Of a DNA stretch of 64,000 nt, positions 24,540 to 34,265 are shown in pieces. The notes below the pieces were generated by a model. It saw only the letters and a list, made by a program, of their open reading frames with translations, was not told where the DNA came from and ran no database searches. Location: assembly GCF_029774175.1 (NCBI RefSeq), contig NZ_CP103834.1, positions 568,501 through 632,500 on the forward strand. The letters run 5' to 3'. This DNA is from Actinobacillus genomosp. 1. Its GTDB lineage: Bacteria > Pseudomonadota > Gammaproteobacteria > Enterobacterales > Pasteurellaceae. The position numbers and the translations under genes are program-made. Position 1 is the stretch's first letter. Every line of letters starts with the position of its first letter.

Positions 24540-26339
24540 ATGAAAATGCAAAATATTCGTAACTTTTCAATTATTGCCCACATTGACCACGGTAAATCAA
24601 CCTTATCCGACCGTTTAATCCAAACTTGCGGCGGCTTATCGGATCGTGAAATGGAAGCGCAAGTTTTAGACTCGATGGATTTAGAACGTGAACGCGGTAT
24701 CACTATCAAAGCACAGAGCGTAACACTTAACTATAAAGCAAAAGACGGCGAAACTTATCAATTAAACTTTATCGATACACCGGGACACGTGGACTTCTCT
24801 TATGAAGTTTCTCGTTCGCTTGCCGCTTGTGAAGGGGCATTATTAGTGGTTGATGCCGGTCAAGGGGTAGAGGCGCAAACATTGGCAAACTGCTATACCG
24901 CAATTGAAATGGATCTCGAAGTGGTGCCGATTTTAAATAAAATCGACTTACCGGCGGCAGAACCGGAACGTGTGGCGGAAGAGATTGAAGACATCGTCGG
25001 GATTGATGCGATGGATGCGGTGCGTTGTTCAGCGAAAACCGGTGTAGGTATCGAAGATGTATTAGAAGACATTGTGAAAAAAATTCCGGCACCGGAAGGC
25101 GATCCTGAAGCACCGTTACAAGCACTGATTATCGACTCATGGTTCGATAACTACTTAGGCGTTGTTTCTTTAGTACGTGTGAAAAACGGCTCGATCAAAA
25201 AAGGTGACAAAATTAAAGTGATGAGTACCGGTCAATCATATAACGTTGATCGTTTAGGTATTTTTACGCCGAAACAAGTTGATACCACAGAATTGAAAAC
25301 CGGCGAAGTGGGCTGGGTAGTGTGTGCGATTAAAGATATTTTAGGCGCACCTGTGGGCGATACCTTAACTCACCACCACAATTCGGCGACCGAAGTGTTA
25401 CCGGGCTTTAAAAAAGTAAAACCGCAGGTCTATGCCGGTTTATTCCCGATTAGCTCGGACGATTATGAAGCATTCCGTGATGCACTAGGTAAATTAAGTC
25501 TGAATGACGCCTCGCTTTTCTATGAGCCGGAAAACTCAACCGCGCTAGGTTTCGGTTTCCGTTGCGGCTTCTTAGGCTTATTACATATGGAGATCATTCA
25601 AGAGCGTTTAGAACGTGAATATGATCTCGACTTAATTACCACCGCACCGACGGTAGTTTATGAAGTGTTACAAACCAACGGCGAAACCATTTATGTCGAT
25701 AGCCCGGCAAAATTACCGCCGATTAGTAATATTGATGAAATTCGCGAGCCGATTGCCGAGTGTAATATGCTTGTGCCGCAAGAGTATTTAGGTAATGTAA
25801 TTACGCTTTGTGTGGAAAAACGCGGCGTACAAACCAATATGGTCTATCACGGCAACCAAATCGCATTAACTTATGAAATCCCGATGGGAGAAGTGGTGTT
25901 AGACTTCTTCGACCGTTTAAAATCGACTTCTCGCGGTTATGCGTCTTTGGATTACGGTTTCAAACGTTTCCAAACGGCGGATATGGTGCGTGTCGATATT
26001 ATGATCAATGGTGATCGAGTGGATGCGTTGGCATTAATCGTACATAAAGATAACGCGCCTTATCGTGGTCGTGAGCTAGTGGAAAAAATGAAAGAATTGA
26101 TTCCGCGCCAACAATTCGATATTGCGATTCAAGCGGCAATCGGCAACCATATTATTGCTCGTTCGACCGTAAAACAATTACGTAAAAACGTATTGGCGAA
26201 ATGTTACGGCGGTGACGTGAGCCGTAAGAAAAAACTGTTACAAAAACAAAAAGAGGGTAAAAAACGTATGAAATCCCTCGGTAACGTAGATGTTCCGCAA
26301 GAAGCATTCTTAGCGATTCTTCACGTAGGTAAGGACTAG
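24540..26339 (+). CDS. lepA: Elongation factor 4
   Basis: A 599-residue ribosome-associated GTPase that can back-translocate the ribosome. The GTPase motifs are complete: A-H-I-D-H-G-K-S-T (G1) near residue 12, D-T-P-G-H near 83 and N-K-I-D near 137. The LepA-specific C-terminal end with K-Q-L-R-K-N-V-L-A-K-C-Y-G-G-D is intact. A second ATG two codons in is in frame and would match E. coli more exactly; the first is used because nothing decides. First gene of the lepA-lepB-rnc-era-recO set. Confidence 0.96.
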   Translation: MKMQNIRNFSIIAHIDHGKSTLSDRLIQTCGGLSDREMEAQVLDSMDLERERGITIKAQSVTLNYKAKDGETYQLNFIDTPGHVDFSYEVSRSLAACEGALLVVDAGQGVEAQTLANCYTAIEMDLEVVPILNKIDLPAAEPERVAEEIEDIVGIDAMDAVRCSAKTGVGIEDVLEDIVKKIPAPEGDPEAPLQALIIDSWFDNYLGVVSLVRVKNGSIKKGDKIKVMSTGQSYNVDRLGIFTPKQVDTTELKTGEVGWVVCAIKDILGAPVGDTLTHHHNSATEVLPGFKKVKPQVYAGLFPISSDDYEAFRDALGKLSLNDASLFYEPENSTALGFGFRCGFLGLLHMEIIQERLEREYDLDLITTAPTVVYEVLQTNGETIYVDSPAKLPPISNIDEIREPIAECNMLVPQEYLGNVITLCVEKRGVQTNMVYHGNQIALTYEIPMGEVVLDFFDRLKSTSRGYASLDYGFKRFQTADMVRVDIMINGDRVDALALIVHKDNAPYRGRELVEKMKELIPRQQFDIAIQAAIGNHIIARSTVKQLRKNVLAKCYGGDVSRKKKLLQKQKEGKKRMKSLGNVDVPQEAFLAILHVGKD

Positions 26340-26443
26340 TTGTTACGCATACGCGGAATATAAGCGGTTAATTTTAGCGAGAATTTTGTAAAATCAACGA
26401 TATATTCCGTGTTTTCCGTAATCAATAAACAAAGGAGAAAACA

Positions 26444-27403
26444 ATGGCACAAATTATGCCGATTATTTTTATCGCAATTTTATATGGTGTTTGGAAAACA
26501 TTGGATTCAATGCAGTTACCGAACACCATTTCTATATTATTGGTAGCATTAGTTGTGATTTGCGGCGGTTTTTGGGCATTTTATAAATTTAGTGCCGATC
26601 CTCGTCGTAAAGCGGCAATTGCCAGAGAAGAAAAACGTTTAAGCCGCCCTTTAACCGAAGAAGAAAAGGCGGAAATTCAACCTCGTTCGGCTATCGGTGA
26701 CTTCTTCGCTTCACTTTTCGGCGTGTTGTTCTTTGTAACGGTATTACGTTCATTTATTTTTGAACCGTTTCAAATTCCGAGCGGTTCGATGGAACCGACG
26801 TTACGAGTCGGCGATTTTCTAGTCGTAAACAAGTTTAGCTACGGTATTAAAGATCCGATTTGGCAAAAGACCTTAATTGAAACCGGACATCCAGAACGCG
26901 GCGATGTGATTGTATTTAAAGCACCGAAACAAGCTCATGTGGATTATATTAAACGTGTTGTCGGTGTCGGCGGTGACCGGGTGAAATATGATTCGCATAC
27001 ACAACAATTAACCGTTACGCATGCGGATGGAAAACAAGCGGTATTTGAATATAGCGAAGGAAAACCGAATGCGGATTTCTTCTATCACGGCGAAATGCAA
27101 ATCGAACGTACTGAAAAAGGCGATGTAACGCATCAAATCCTAAATAACCCGTTTGCATTTAATTATGAACCGTACTTATTTGCTCAAGAAGGCATACCTT
27201 CGGGTGAATGGGTCGTGCCGGAAGGTCATTATTTTGTGATGGGCGATAACCGTGATAATAGTGAAGACAGTCGCTTTTGGGGCTTTGTGCCTGAGCAGAA
27301 TGTGGTGGGTAAAGCGACATTTATTTGGTTAAGTTTGGATAAAAAACCGAATGAATACCCAAGCGGTTTACGTTTTGACAGAATGTTTACCTCAATCAAT
27401 TAA
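26444..27403 (+). CDS. lepB: Signal peptidase I
   Basis: A 319-residue inner-membrane protease that removes Sec and Tat signal peptides. Two N-terminal membrane stretches (about 5-17 and 26-47), a hydrophobic segment near 90-102, then the catalytic Ser115 in P-S-G-S-M-E-P-T and Lys170 in Y-I-K-R-V-V-G. The C-terminal signature G-D-N-R-D-N-S-E-D-S-R is present. It follows lepA by about 100 bp with an AAAGGAGAAAAC ribosome binding site. Confidence 0.95.
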   Translation: MAQIMPIIFIAILYGVWKTLDSMQLPNTISILLVALVVICGGFWAFYKFSADPRRKAAIAREEKRLSRPLTEEEKAEIQPRSAIGDFFASLFGVLFFVTVLRSFIFEPFQIPSGSMEPTLRVGDFLVVNKFSYGIKDPIWQKTLIETGHPERGDVIVFKAPKQAHVDYIKRVVGVGGDRVKYDSHTQQLTVTHADGKQAVFEYSEGKPNADFFYHGEMQIERTEKGDVTHQILNNPFAFNYEPYLFAQEGIPSGEWVVPEGHYFVMGDNRDNSEDSRFWGFVPEQNVVGKATFIWLSLDKKPNEYPSGLRFDRMFTSIN

Positions 27404-27489
27404 TATTTGAACGGGGTATATATGCAAGCGGGTTTATTTTGTTAAAAATCGGCAAAATATAACCGCTTGTATTTTTACCTTGTTTTAGA

Positions 27490-28170
27490 ATGAATAATAT
27501 GCAACTCGAAAGATTACAGAAAAAATTAGGTTATCAGTTTACTAACTTGGATTATCTATTACAGGCTTTAACTCACCGAAGTGCAGGGGCAAAAAATAAC
27601 GAACGTTTAGAGTTTTTGGGCGATTCGATTTTAAATTTTGCGATCGGTAAAGCGTTATTTGAGAAGTTTCCTAAGGCTAATGAAGGCGAATTAAGCCGTA
27701 TGCGCGCTACATTGGTACGAGAACAAACGTTAGCAATTTTGGCGCGCCAATTCGGTTTGGGCGAATATATGAAATTAGGTGCGGGCGAATTGAAAAGCGG
27801 CGGTTATCGCCGAGAATCGATTCTTTCCGACTGTGTGGAAGCGATTATTGCCGCTATTTATTTAGATGCGGGCATGGATAAAGCGATCGCGCAGGTACAT
27901 CTCTGGTATCAAGATTTATTAGCCGAGATGAAACCGGGCGATGCACAAAAAGATCCGAAAACACGTTTACAAGAATTTTTACAGGGTCGTAAATTACCGT
28001 TACCGACCTACGAAGTGCTTGATATTAAAGGTGAAGCGCATAATCAAACCTTTAAAGTGACTTGCAAAATTGAAATGCTGGAAGAAATCTTTATCGGCAT
28101 AGGAACCAGCCGCCGTAAAGCGGAGCAAAATGCAGCCGAACAGGTATTGGCTAAATTAACAACCAAATAA
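27490..28170 (+). CDS. rnc: Ribonuclease III
   Basis: A 226-residue double-strand RNA endonuclease for rRNA processing. Catalytic signature N-E-R-L-E-F-L-G-D-S near residues 37-46 and a second acidic site D-C-V-E-A-I near 114-119, then a double-strand RNA binding domain from about 155 (D-P-K-T-R-L-Q-E-F-L). Length equals the E. coli enzyme. The 86-bp gap to lepB holds an uptake-signal pair (AAGCGGG...ACCGCTTG), a weak hairpin. Confidence 0.95.
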   Translation: MNNMQLERLQKKLGYQFTNLDYLLQALTHRSAGAKNNERLEFLGDSILNFAIGKALFEKFPKANEGELSRMRATLVREQTLAILARQFGLGEYMKLGAGELKSGGYRRESILSDCVEAIIAAIYLDAGMDKAIAQVHLWYQDLLAEMKPGDAQKDPKTRLQEFLQGRKLPLPTYEVLDIKGEAHNQTFKVTCKIEMLEEIFIGIGTSRRKAEQNAAEQVLAKLTTK

Positions 28171-28249
28171 AATAAACCACGGAAAATGATAGATACCATT
28201 TATACCGAATTTCCGGTTATATTTCTGTGGTGAAAATAAAGGATAAAAA

Positions 28250-29164
28250 ATGACAGAACAAAATCAACAACCTAAAACCTATTGTGGTTTTATCGCCATT
28301 GTCGGTCGTCCGAATGTCGGTAAATCAACATTATTAAATAAAATTTTAGGTCAAAAAATCTCAATTACCTCTCGTAAGGCGCAAACAACCCGTCACCGTA
28401 TTGTCGGTATTCATACCGAAGATCAATATCAAGCGATTTACGTGGATACGCCGGGGTTGCATATTGAAGAAAAACGTGCGATCAACCGTTTAATGAATCG
28501 TGCGGCAAGTTCGGCAATCGGCGATGTGGATTTAATTATTTTCGTCGTTGAAGGCACAAAATGGACTGACGATGACGAAATGGTCTTAAATAAATTACGT
28601 GCGGCTAAAGCACCGGTGGTATTAGCGATTAATAAAGTTGATAACATTAAAGAAAAAGACGAATTATTGCCGCATATTACCGAGCTTTCGAAAAAATTTG
28701 ATTTCGTAGAAATTTTACCGATTTCAGCGCAACGTGGTAAGAATGTACATATCCTGCAAAAAATTGTACGTAAGTCCTTACGTGAAGGGGTACACCATTT
28801 CCCTGAAGAGTATGTGACCGACCGTAGCCAACGTTTTATGGCATCGGAAATTATTCGTGAAAAGCTGATGCGTTTTACCGGTGAGGAATTACCGTATTCG
28901 GTTACGGTTGAAATCGAACAATTTAAACTGAATGAGCGCGGCACTTATGAAATCAACGGCTTGATTTTAGTAGAACGTGAAGGTCAGAAAAAAATGGTGA
29001 TTGGTGCGAAAGGTCAAAAAATCAAAACGATTGGAATGGAAGCGCGTGCCGATATGGAACGCTTGTTTGATAACAAAGTTCACTTGGAATTATGGGTGAA
29101 AGTGAAAGCCGGCTGGGCGGATGACGAACGTGCATTACGCAGCTTAGGCTATATGGACGAGTAA
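28250..29164 (+). CDS. era: GTPase Era
   Basis: A 304-residue GTPase that acts in 16S rRNA maturation and 30S assembly. GTPase motifs G-R-P-N-V-G-K-S-T near 18, D-T-P-G near 65 and N-K-V-D near 127 are present, followed by the KH domain with V-I-G-A-K-G-Q-K-I near 248. It sits 79 bases after rnc, with a hairpin between them (TTTCCGTGGT-like sequences near 28178 and 28226). Start at 28250 preceded by AAAGGA. Confidence 0.96.
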   Translation: MTEQNQQPKTYCGFIAIVGRPNVGKSTLLNKILGQKISITSRKAQTTRHRIVGIHTEDQYQAIYVDTPGLHIEEKRAINRLMNRAASSAIGDVDLIIFVVEGTKWTDDDEMVLNKLRAAKAPVVLAINKVDNIKEKDELLPHITELSKKFDFVEILPISAQRGKNVHILQKIVRKSLREGVHHFPEEYVTDRSQRFMASEIIREKLMRFTGEELPYSVTVEIEQFKLNERGTYEINGLILVEREGQKKMVIGAKGQKIKTIGMEARADMERLFDNKVHLELWVKVKAGWADDERALRSLGYMDE

Positions 29165-29174
29165 ACTTCAAATA

Positions 29175-29897
29175 ATGATTGAAAACTGGCATCGAGGTTT
29201 TGTTCTTCACCGTCGCGAATATAGCGAAACAAGCTTATTAGTAGATTTCTTTACCGAAGAACACGGAAGAATCACGCTACTTGCTAAGGGAGCAAGACGA
29301 CCTCGTTCGCCGCTCAAAGCCGTATTACAACCATTTACACCGTTATTGCTACGTTGGAGTGGTAAAGGTGAACTAAAAATTTTGACCAAAGCGGAACCCG
29401 CATCATTAACCTTACCGATGCAAACGTTAGCGTTATATAGCGGGTTCTATGTCAATGAAGTGCTTGCAAGAGTGTTGGAAAATCAGACCGCTTACCCGGA
29501 AGTGTTTCAGCACTATTTGCAATGTATGACACTCCTTGCTACCCAGCCGAAGCAGATTGAACCGATTTTACGCACATTTGAATTTCAAATGCTTAAAGCA
29601 TTGGGCTATGGTGTGAATTTTTCTATTTGTGCCGCAACCGGTGATCCGGTATCACCCTCAATGACTTATCAATTTCGAGAAAATCAAGGCTTTATTGCCT
29701 CGCTTTTGCAGAATAATTATACTTTCCTTGGTAAAGATTTATTGGCATTTGAACAGTTGGATTTTTCCGATAAAAATACGCTACAAGCGGCAAAACGTTT
29801 TACTCGTATTGCACTAAAACCCTATCTAGGATCACAACCGCTAAAAAGTCGTGAACTGTTTCAAAGTATCCTACCTAATAAACTTAAAAGCAGTTAA
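29175..29897 (+). CDS. recO: DNA repair protein RecO
   Basis: A 240-residue recombination mediator that helps load RecA with RecF/RecR. The OB-fold N-terminal region with G-F-V-L-H-R-R-E-Y-S-E-T-S-L-L and A-K-G-A-R-R-P-R-S is typical; the C-terminal part has helices and few cysteines, as in other gamma-proteobacterial RecO. It begins ten bases after era. A bidirectional terminator separates it from the converging tad locus. Confidence 0.94.
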   Translation: MIENWHRGFVLHRREYSETSLLVDFFTEEHGRITLLAKGARRPRSPLKAVLQPFTPLLLRWSGKGELKILTKAEPASLTLPMQTLALYSGFYVNEVLARVLENQTAYPEVFQHYLQCMTLLATQPKQIEPILRTFEFQMLKALGYGVNFSICAATGDPVSPSMTYQFRENQGFIASLLQNNYTFLGKDLLAFEQLDFSDKNTLQAAKRFTRIALKPYLGSQPLKSRELFQSILPNKLKSS

Positions 29898-29914
29898 ACG
29901 TTAAAAAAGAGCAA

Positions 29915-29965
29915 ATAAAAGCGGTCTGAATTTGTAAAAATTTTGCAAATTCAGACCGCTTATTT
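29915..29965. terminator. Bidirectional inverted uptake-signal terminator
   Basis: AATAAAAGCGGTCTGAATTTG...CAAATTCAGACCGCTTATTT forms a long near-perfect stem with A-rich left and T-rich right flanks. It lies between recO and tadG, which are read towards each other. Confidence 0.88.
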
Positions 29966-29981
29966 ATATATTGATTATACC

Positions 29982-31595
29982 TTAGTTAATACTACGACCT
30001 ACATCATCCGTTTCACCAATGGCTTGTTTGAATGAGTTGAGGAGAGATTCTCTATTATCAGCATAAAAATAATTTCCATTACCTACACATGTTTTCCAAG
30101 CATCCGCAGATTCTGATCTATATCCAAACTCTACAAAAACAAGTTTAGTATTTTCATCTTTATTTAGAGCATTTAGTTTTTCTTGAATAATATTGCACAT
30201 TCCTTTTCCAGTTATATTTTTAGTTTTATCTGTTAGATAAGTATTATATTGATATGTAGAGGATCTAGTATTATATGCCTTATTTGATTTTGATGTAGAA
30301 GATAATTCCTCTTTTTTACCTAAAATTAAATTTTTAGTAATTCTACTAAAGTTAGTAAATGGAATAGAATTTCTTTCAAGGTCGGCTAAATTCAAATTTG
30401 ACATATCATCATTACCATCAGAAAGCACAAGTATTACTCGTTTGGTTTCTTGATTAAGTTCTTCAGTACGACTTTTTTCAGATAACATCTGATTACTTGC
30501 TGTGAGTAAACCGGAACTAGCTAAAGTACCACCATTAGCTTTTAAAGAATCAACTCTATTTCGGAAGTTTTCTTTTTCTGTCTTCGTGTACCAAAATTGA
30601 CTAGCTTTTTTCAGACCTTCTAAACATATAGAGGATTTAGGAAATGTAATATCATAATTTGGTTGTCCTATTGAATTAAGAGTTGCTTCTGTATTTACTA
30701 ACGCAACAAAGTTATCAACAAATTCAGTTCGTCTCAAAGATTTGTGACTAGATGTTAAATATTGTTTGATTTTGCTTTTTGACATATTATGCAAATTATC
30801 TTGTAGTACAAATGGCAGTACACATTTATTTTCTTTGGGATGTTCTGCTCCCATTGCAAATGCCGTAATCCCAATTCGATTATATTCATTTGATTCTTGA
30901 GTAAATAATGATTTATCAGCAAGCTCTTTAAGTACTTCTCGTAAAATATATATTTTACTATTTGTACCTCCTTTTAGCTTTTCTCCTTTTATTCCATCTT
31001 TCATTGATCCCGATAAATCCGCAACCACCATTAAATCAATCGGAATATTAAAAGTATTCTTTTTAAATGCTTTAGATTTACTTGCTACATCAACTTGCTG
31101 AGGAATAACTTCGACAGTACCAACTTTTAAAGGGAACCATGATTTATGTTCGATAGTACCGCTGACTGTACAGGTTACTTCGCTAGAGCTGGTATGTCCT
31201 TTACCATTTGTATTATTTATTGTTTTACAGACTGGGGTTAAGTGCATTTTTTCTTCATTAGTTTGAGGTAAAAAAGCTTTCACAAATTTGGTAACCATTT
31301 GGCTATCACGTTTACCTACTTCAGAATTAATATCGAAACTTTCGTTTTCTTTATTTGAACCTGACAATTTATAATCATTGTCTTTACGGCCGCTATTATT
31401 TTCCGCAGTGAGAGATAATACCGCTTGTTCCAAACTATCGGAAAGGCGAGCTTGATCTTGAATAATACCAGCACTTTCAAGAGAAACGAATATAAGTGCG
31501 AGAATCGGGAGGGCGAGTAATCCACCCATAACGGTATATACGCCAGACTCATCCTGAATAAAACGTCTGGCTTGAGATAATGGGGTTATTTTCAT
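29982..31595 (-). CDS. tadG: TadG, von Willebrand-type protein of the Flp pilus system
   Basis: A 537-residue last gene of the tad operon. A class III-prepilin-like N-terminus (E-S-G-V-Y-T-V-M-G-G) is followed by one membrane helix near residues 22-42, but the fifth mature residue is not Glu, as usual for TadG. A von Willebrand factor A domain starts near residue 186 with the metal site D-L-S-G-S-M (193-198) and carries S-D-G-N-D-D near 395. TadG is needed for pilus assembly and is exported. The gene is visibly more AT-rich and Lys/Asn/Ser-rich than its upstream neighbours, which suggests either strong divergence of an exposed protein or recombination. Confidence 0.88.
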   Translation of the reverse strand: MKITPLSQARRFIQDESGVYTVMGGLLALPILALIFVSLESAGIIQDQARLSDSLEQAVLSLTAENNSGRKDNDYKLSGSNKENESFDINSEVGKRDSQMVTKFVKAFLPQTNEEKMHLTPVCKTINNTNGKGHTSSSEVTCTVSGTIEHKSWFPLKVGTVEVIPQQVDVASKSKAFKKNTFNIPIDLMVVADLSGSMKDGIKGEKLKGGTNSKIYILREVLKELADKSLFTQESNEYNRIGITAFAMGAEHPKENKCVLPFVLQDNLHNMSKSKIKQYLTSSHKSLRRTEFVDNFVALVNTEATLNSIGQPNYDITFPKSSICLEGLKKASQFWYTKTEKENFRNRVDSLKANGGTLASSGLLTASNQMLSEKSRTEELNQETKRVILVLSDGNDDMSNLNLADLERNSIPFTNFSRITKNLILGKKEELSSTSKSNKAYNTRSSTYQYNTYLTDKTKNITGKGMCNIIQEKLNALNKDENTKLVFVEFGYRSESADAWKTCVGNGNYFYADNRESLLNSFKQAIGETDDVGRSIN

Positions 31596-31618
31596 AAGAA
31601 TCCATCCTTATTAATTTA

Positions 31619-32218
31619 TTAGCGACCGACACCTAAAGCTGATGCACGTAACCAGCCGGATTCATAGTCTTGTTTCGCTAATGTAAGTCCTTTAAATAAA
31701 TTAGTCATTTTGCGACAGACCGTTACGTAATAGATTGCCGCATAACGGTTTGAGCCTTTAAAGTTTTCGGTAAGCGGTGCCGCATCGGTAATATTTGTAC
31801 TATAAGCGGCTTTACATTGACCACCTGTTGAAAGCTCTTTAGATAATGATTTTGTTTTCTTTTCCGGGCGAGTAGAACTACCGCCAAGCTCTTGAGGTTT
31901 AATAGCCTCAAAACCATAGTATTGTACGGTCACATTAATCAGCTTATCATCTGCTTCGCCCATTAATTTAACCGCAAGTTTTTTCAGCTTATCAACATCT
32001 TCTTGAGTTATTTCTTCCTTACCACCGTCCGAAATATTACGTTCTTTAACGATATTAAGAAGTGAATAAGAAGTACGTTGTAATTTTCCCGTGGTTGATT
32101 GCAGAATAGCAACGTCCACTAAGAAAATAAGTAAGACGGAAAACAGGAAGAAAATAAATATAAATTCTACGGTTACCGAACCTTGATTATTATTTAGAAG
32201 TTGCTTTATCTTTTTCAT
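31619..32218 (-). CDS. tadF: TadF minor pseudopilin
   Basis: A 199-residue protein with the prepilin pattern N-Q-G-S-V-T-V-E-F (cleavage after Gly, Glu at mature position 5), then a hydrophobic helix. In related bacteria TadF and TadE are processed by TadV. The frame is open to 32362, but that part overlaps tadE widely; the ATG at 32218 gives the standard N-terminus M-K-K-I-K-Q and overlaps tadE by 29 bases. The ribosome binding site is weak, consistent with coupling to tadE. Confidence 0.87.
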   Translation of the reverse strand: MKKIKQLLNNNQGSVTVEFIFIFFLFSVLLIFLVDVAILQSTTGKLQRTSYSLLNIVKERNISDGGKEEITQEDVDKLKKLAVKLMGEADDKLINVTVQYYGFEAIKPQELGGSSTRPEKKTKSLSKELSTGGQCKAAYSTNITDAAPLTENFKGSNRYAAIYYVTVCRKMTNLFKGLTLAKQDYESGWLRASALGVGR

Positions 32219-32678
32219 ATTCTTGAAGTACCACGATATTACGGTTAAATAGAGGTTCAACTGCGCCTTTAGGAACCCAGAAGAATAACGGCGTGTATTT
32301 ATACTGAAATGAGTATTGTGCGAAAGCAGCACCGGCTGCTTCACCTTTAAAGCGTTGTTCAACTAAATCATTAAACGAACTTGCATATTGTACTTTCACT
32401 TCTGTAATAGCATTCTGATTTAAAAATGACCAAAGGCGTCCGTTATTTTTTAGGCTATCATTAAATAGCTGTTGATAGTTGCTGCCTGCCGGATTTTTTC
32501 TGGTGGTGCGAGAAGCTTCCGAAACGGATAAATCCAAATAAGAAGACAGCAACGCAACACGACACCCTTCAGCAATCATAAAAAGCACGAGGATAAAGAG
32601 TCCAATCGTCAGACTGAACTCAATAGTTGCAACGCCTTTTACATTATTAATAAAACGGTAAAGCGTCTTTTTCATCAT
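32190..32678 (-). CDS. tadE: TadE minor pseudopilin
   Basis: A 162-residue protein with N-terminal prepilin signal V-K-G-V-A-T-I-E-F (cleavage after Gly, Glu at mature position 5) and one membrane helix. It assists Flp pilus assembly and is expected to be matured by TadV. The start codon touches the tadD stop, so the genes are translationally coupled. Confidence 0.88.
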   Translation of the reverse strand: MMKKTLYRFINNVKGVATIEFSLTIGLFILVLFMIAEGCRVALLSSYLDLSVSEASRTTRKNPAGSNYQQLFNDSLKNNGRLWSFLNQNAITEVKVQYASSFNDLVEQRFKGEAAGAAFAQYSFQYKYTPLFFWVPKGAVEPLFNRNIVVLQEYEKDKATSK

Positions 32679-33430
32679 TAACGTCCTACTTTGGGTGATT
32701 TCTCAGTTTTTTGTAGCGCATTAACTAAATCTTCCGGAGAAGAATTAAGATGCTCTTTACGGATAATATCTAAAGCATATTCCGTATCGCCGGCTTTAAC
32801 TAAAGCAAATACTAAGTTATGAATTAAACGAGAATCTTTTGAACCGTTTAAATATTGCGGTAATAAAAGATTTGTCGCATTGCGATAGTCATTATTTAAA
32901 ATACTTAGCATCGCTAAGTTATTGATAGCGATAGTGTCGTGAATGAATAATTCGCGAGATTTATTAAGATCTTTTTCAGCTGCCGCTAATTTTCCCAATT
33001 GCGCTAAGCTAATACCGCGTAAGTTATAAGCTTCGCTGCTTCTTGGAGATTGGAAAATGAGATCCGTTGCGGCTAAGTAAGCGTCATTATAAGCACCCGC
33101 TTGAATTTGATTACGGATATATAGTAATTCGATATCTTCATTAAAAGGTAATTGGCTAAAGCGGAGCGGTTCTAAATAAAGTAAGGAAGACTTACTATCG
33201 CCTGCTAAATAGTAACTTTTAGCTAATTTATATTGAATTAGAGGATCTTGATTCAATTTAAGCTGGTTACGGTATAAAGAAATCAAAGCACTATAATTTT
33301 TGGTATCTTCGTACAGTTTCTCTTGTTCGGCCTTTTGAGTAGGAGAGAGATTAGCGGTTAAGTTAGAACAAGCTGATAACGACAGTAATACGCTGGAAAC
33401 GAAAATTGTTTTAAGTAATTTAGAAGACAT
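32678..33430 (-). CDS. tadD: TadD tetratricopeptide lipoprotein
   Basis: A 250-residue outer-membrane lipoprotein: lipobox L-S-L-S-A-C near residue 21, then TPR-type helical repeats (R-G-I-S-L-A-Q-L-G-K-L-A-A-A-E near 145). TadD acts as a pilotin or assembly factor for the RcpA secretin in the Flp system. It overlaps tadC by eleven bases. Confidence 0.88.
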   Translation of the reverse strand: MSSKLLKTIFVSSVLLSLSACSNLTANLSPTQKAEQEKLYEDTKNYSALISLYRNQLKLNQDPLIQYKLAKSYYLAGDSKSSLLYLEPLRFSQLPFNEDIELLYIRNQIQAGAYNDAYLAATDLIFQSPRSSEAYNLRGISLAQLGKLAAAEKDLNKSRELFIHDTIAINNLAMLSILNNDYRNATNLLLPQYLNGSKDSRLIHNLVFALVKAGDTEYALDIIRKEHLNSSPEDLVNALQKTEKSPKVGR

Positions 33431-34265
33431 TTGGTAAGACCCTCATTGCACCAGGTGCGACAATTAAAATGATAATTGGGAACATAATGAAAAGAATAAG
33501 CGGAATACTCATTTTGGCGGAGAGTGTTCCGAGTTTTTCTTCCATTACAAGTAATTGCATTTCACGAATATCGGCGGATAGTTGTGTTAAATGTTCATAA
33601 AGCGAAGAACCGAAATTTAAACTTTGTTGCATTACCGTACAAAACATTCGGATTTCTTTTGTCGGTAAGGAAATCGCCATATCTTGTAATGCGGCACTTA
33701 AACTAGTGAGTTCCGCTTTGCGCATAATACGTAAGATGACATAAGTTAAATCCGCATTTAAATGTTCAAAATCCATAGCAACCTGCTTAAAAGCCGCTTC
33801 AATACTGATACCGGTTTGAACGTTTACCGCAACAAGATCAATAAATCCGGGAATATCATTCATAATGCGTTTGATTTTGCTCTTTAAAATCACGCTAATA
33901 GTGATACTCGGGAACATAATCGCTAATACCACGACAACGGCACAACCTAATAAAAAAGTAAGTTGGTCATCGCTGACGAAATAATTAATCAAAGTAAGCA
34001 GAGCAATCAGTAACATTTTTACTTTGATATTTTTATCAACCAAACCGAGGAATTTTAATAACGGATTTTTATTAACCAGTAATAATTCCAATTCGATTTG
34101 TTGCTTGGTTTTTCCTTTTTGATTATTTTCCTCAACATTTTCTTTAGGACGAGTTCCTTCTAAGATCTCTTGATTTCTCTCTATTTTCTTTTTATGAGAG
34201 AAAGCCATTGTTAAAACGAAAATACCGAAGATGATAATGCCAAGGAAGAATAGAATAAGATTCAT
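33420..34265 (-). CDS. tadC: TadC inner-membrane platform protein
   Basis: A 281-residue protein with membrane segments at both ends and a central T2SF (GspF-like) domain. TadB and TadC form the inner-membrane platform of the Flp pilus machine. An ATG nine codons upstream (34292) is in frame; the one at 34265 overlaps the tadB stop as TGATG, typical of coupling, and is preferred. Confidence 0.88.
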   Translation of the reverse strand: MNLILFFLGIIIFGIFVLTMAFSHKKKIERNQEILEGTRPKENVEENNQKGKTKQQIELELLLVNKNPLLKFLGLVDKNIKVKMLLIALLTLINYFVSDDQLTFLLGCAVVVVLAIMFPSITISVILKSKIKRIMNDIPGFIDLVAVNVQTGISIEAAFKQVAMDFEHLNADLTYVILRIMRKAELTSLSAALQDMAISLPTKEIRMFCTVMQQSLNFGSSLYEHLTQLSADIREMQLLVMEEKLGTLSAKMSIPLILFIMFPIIILIVAPGAMRVLPNVF

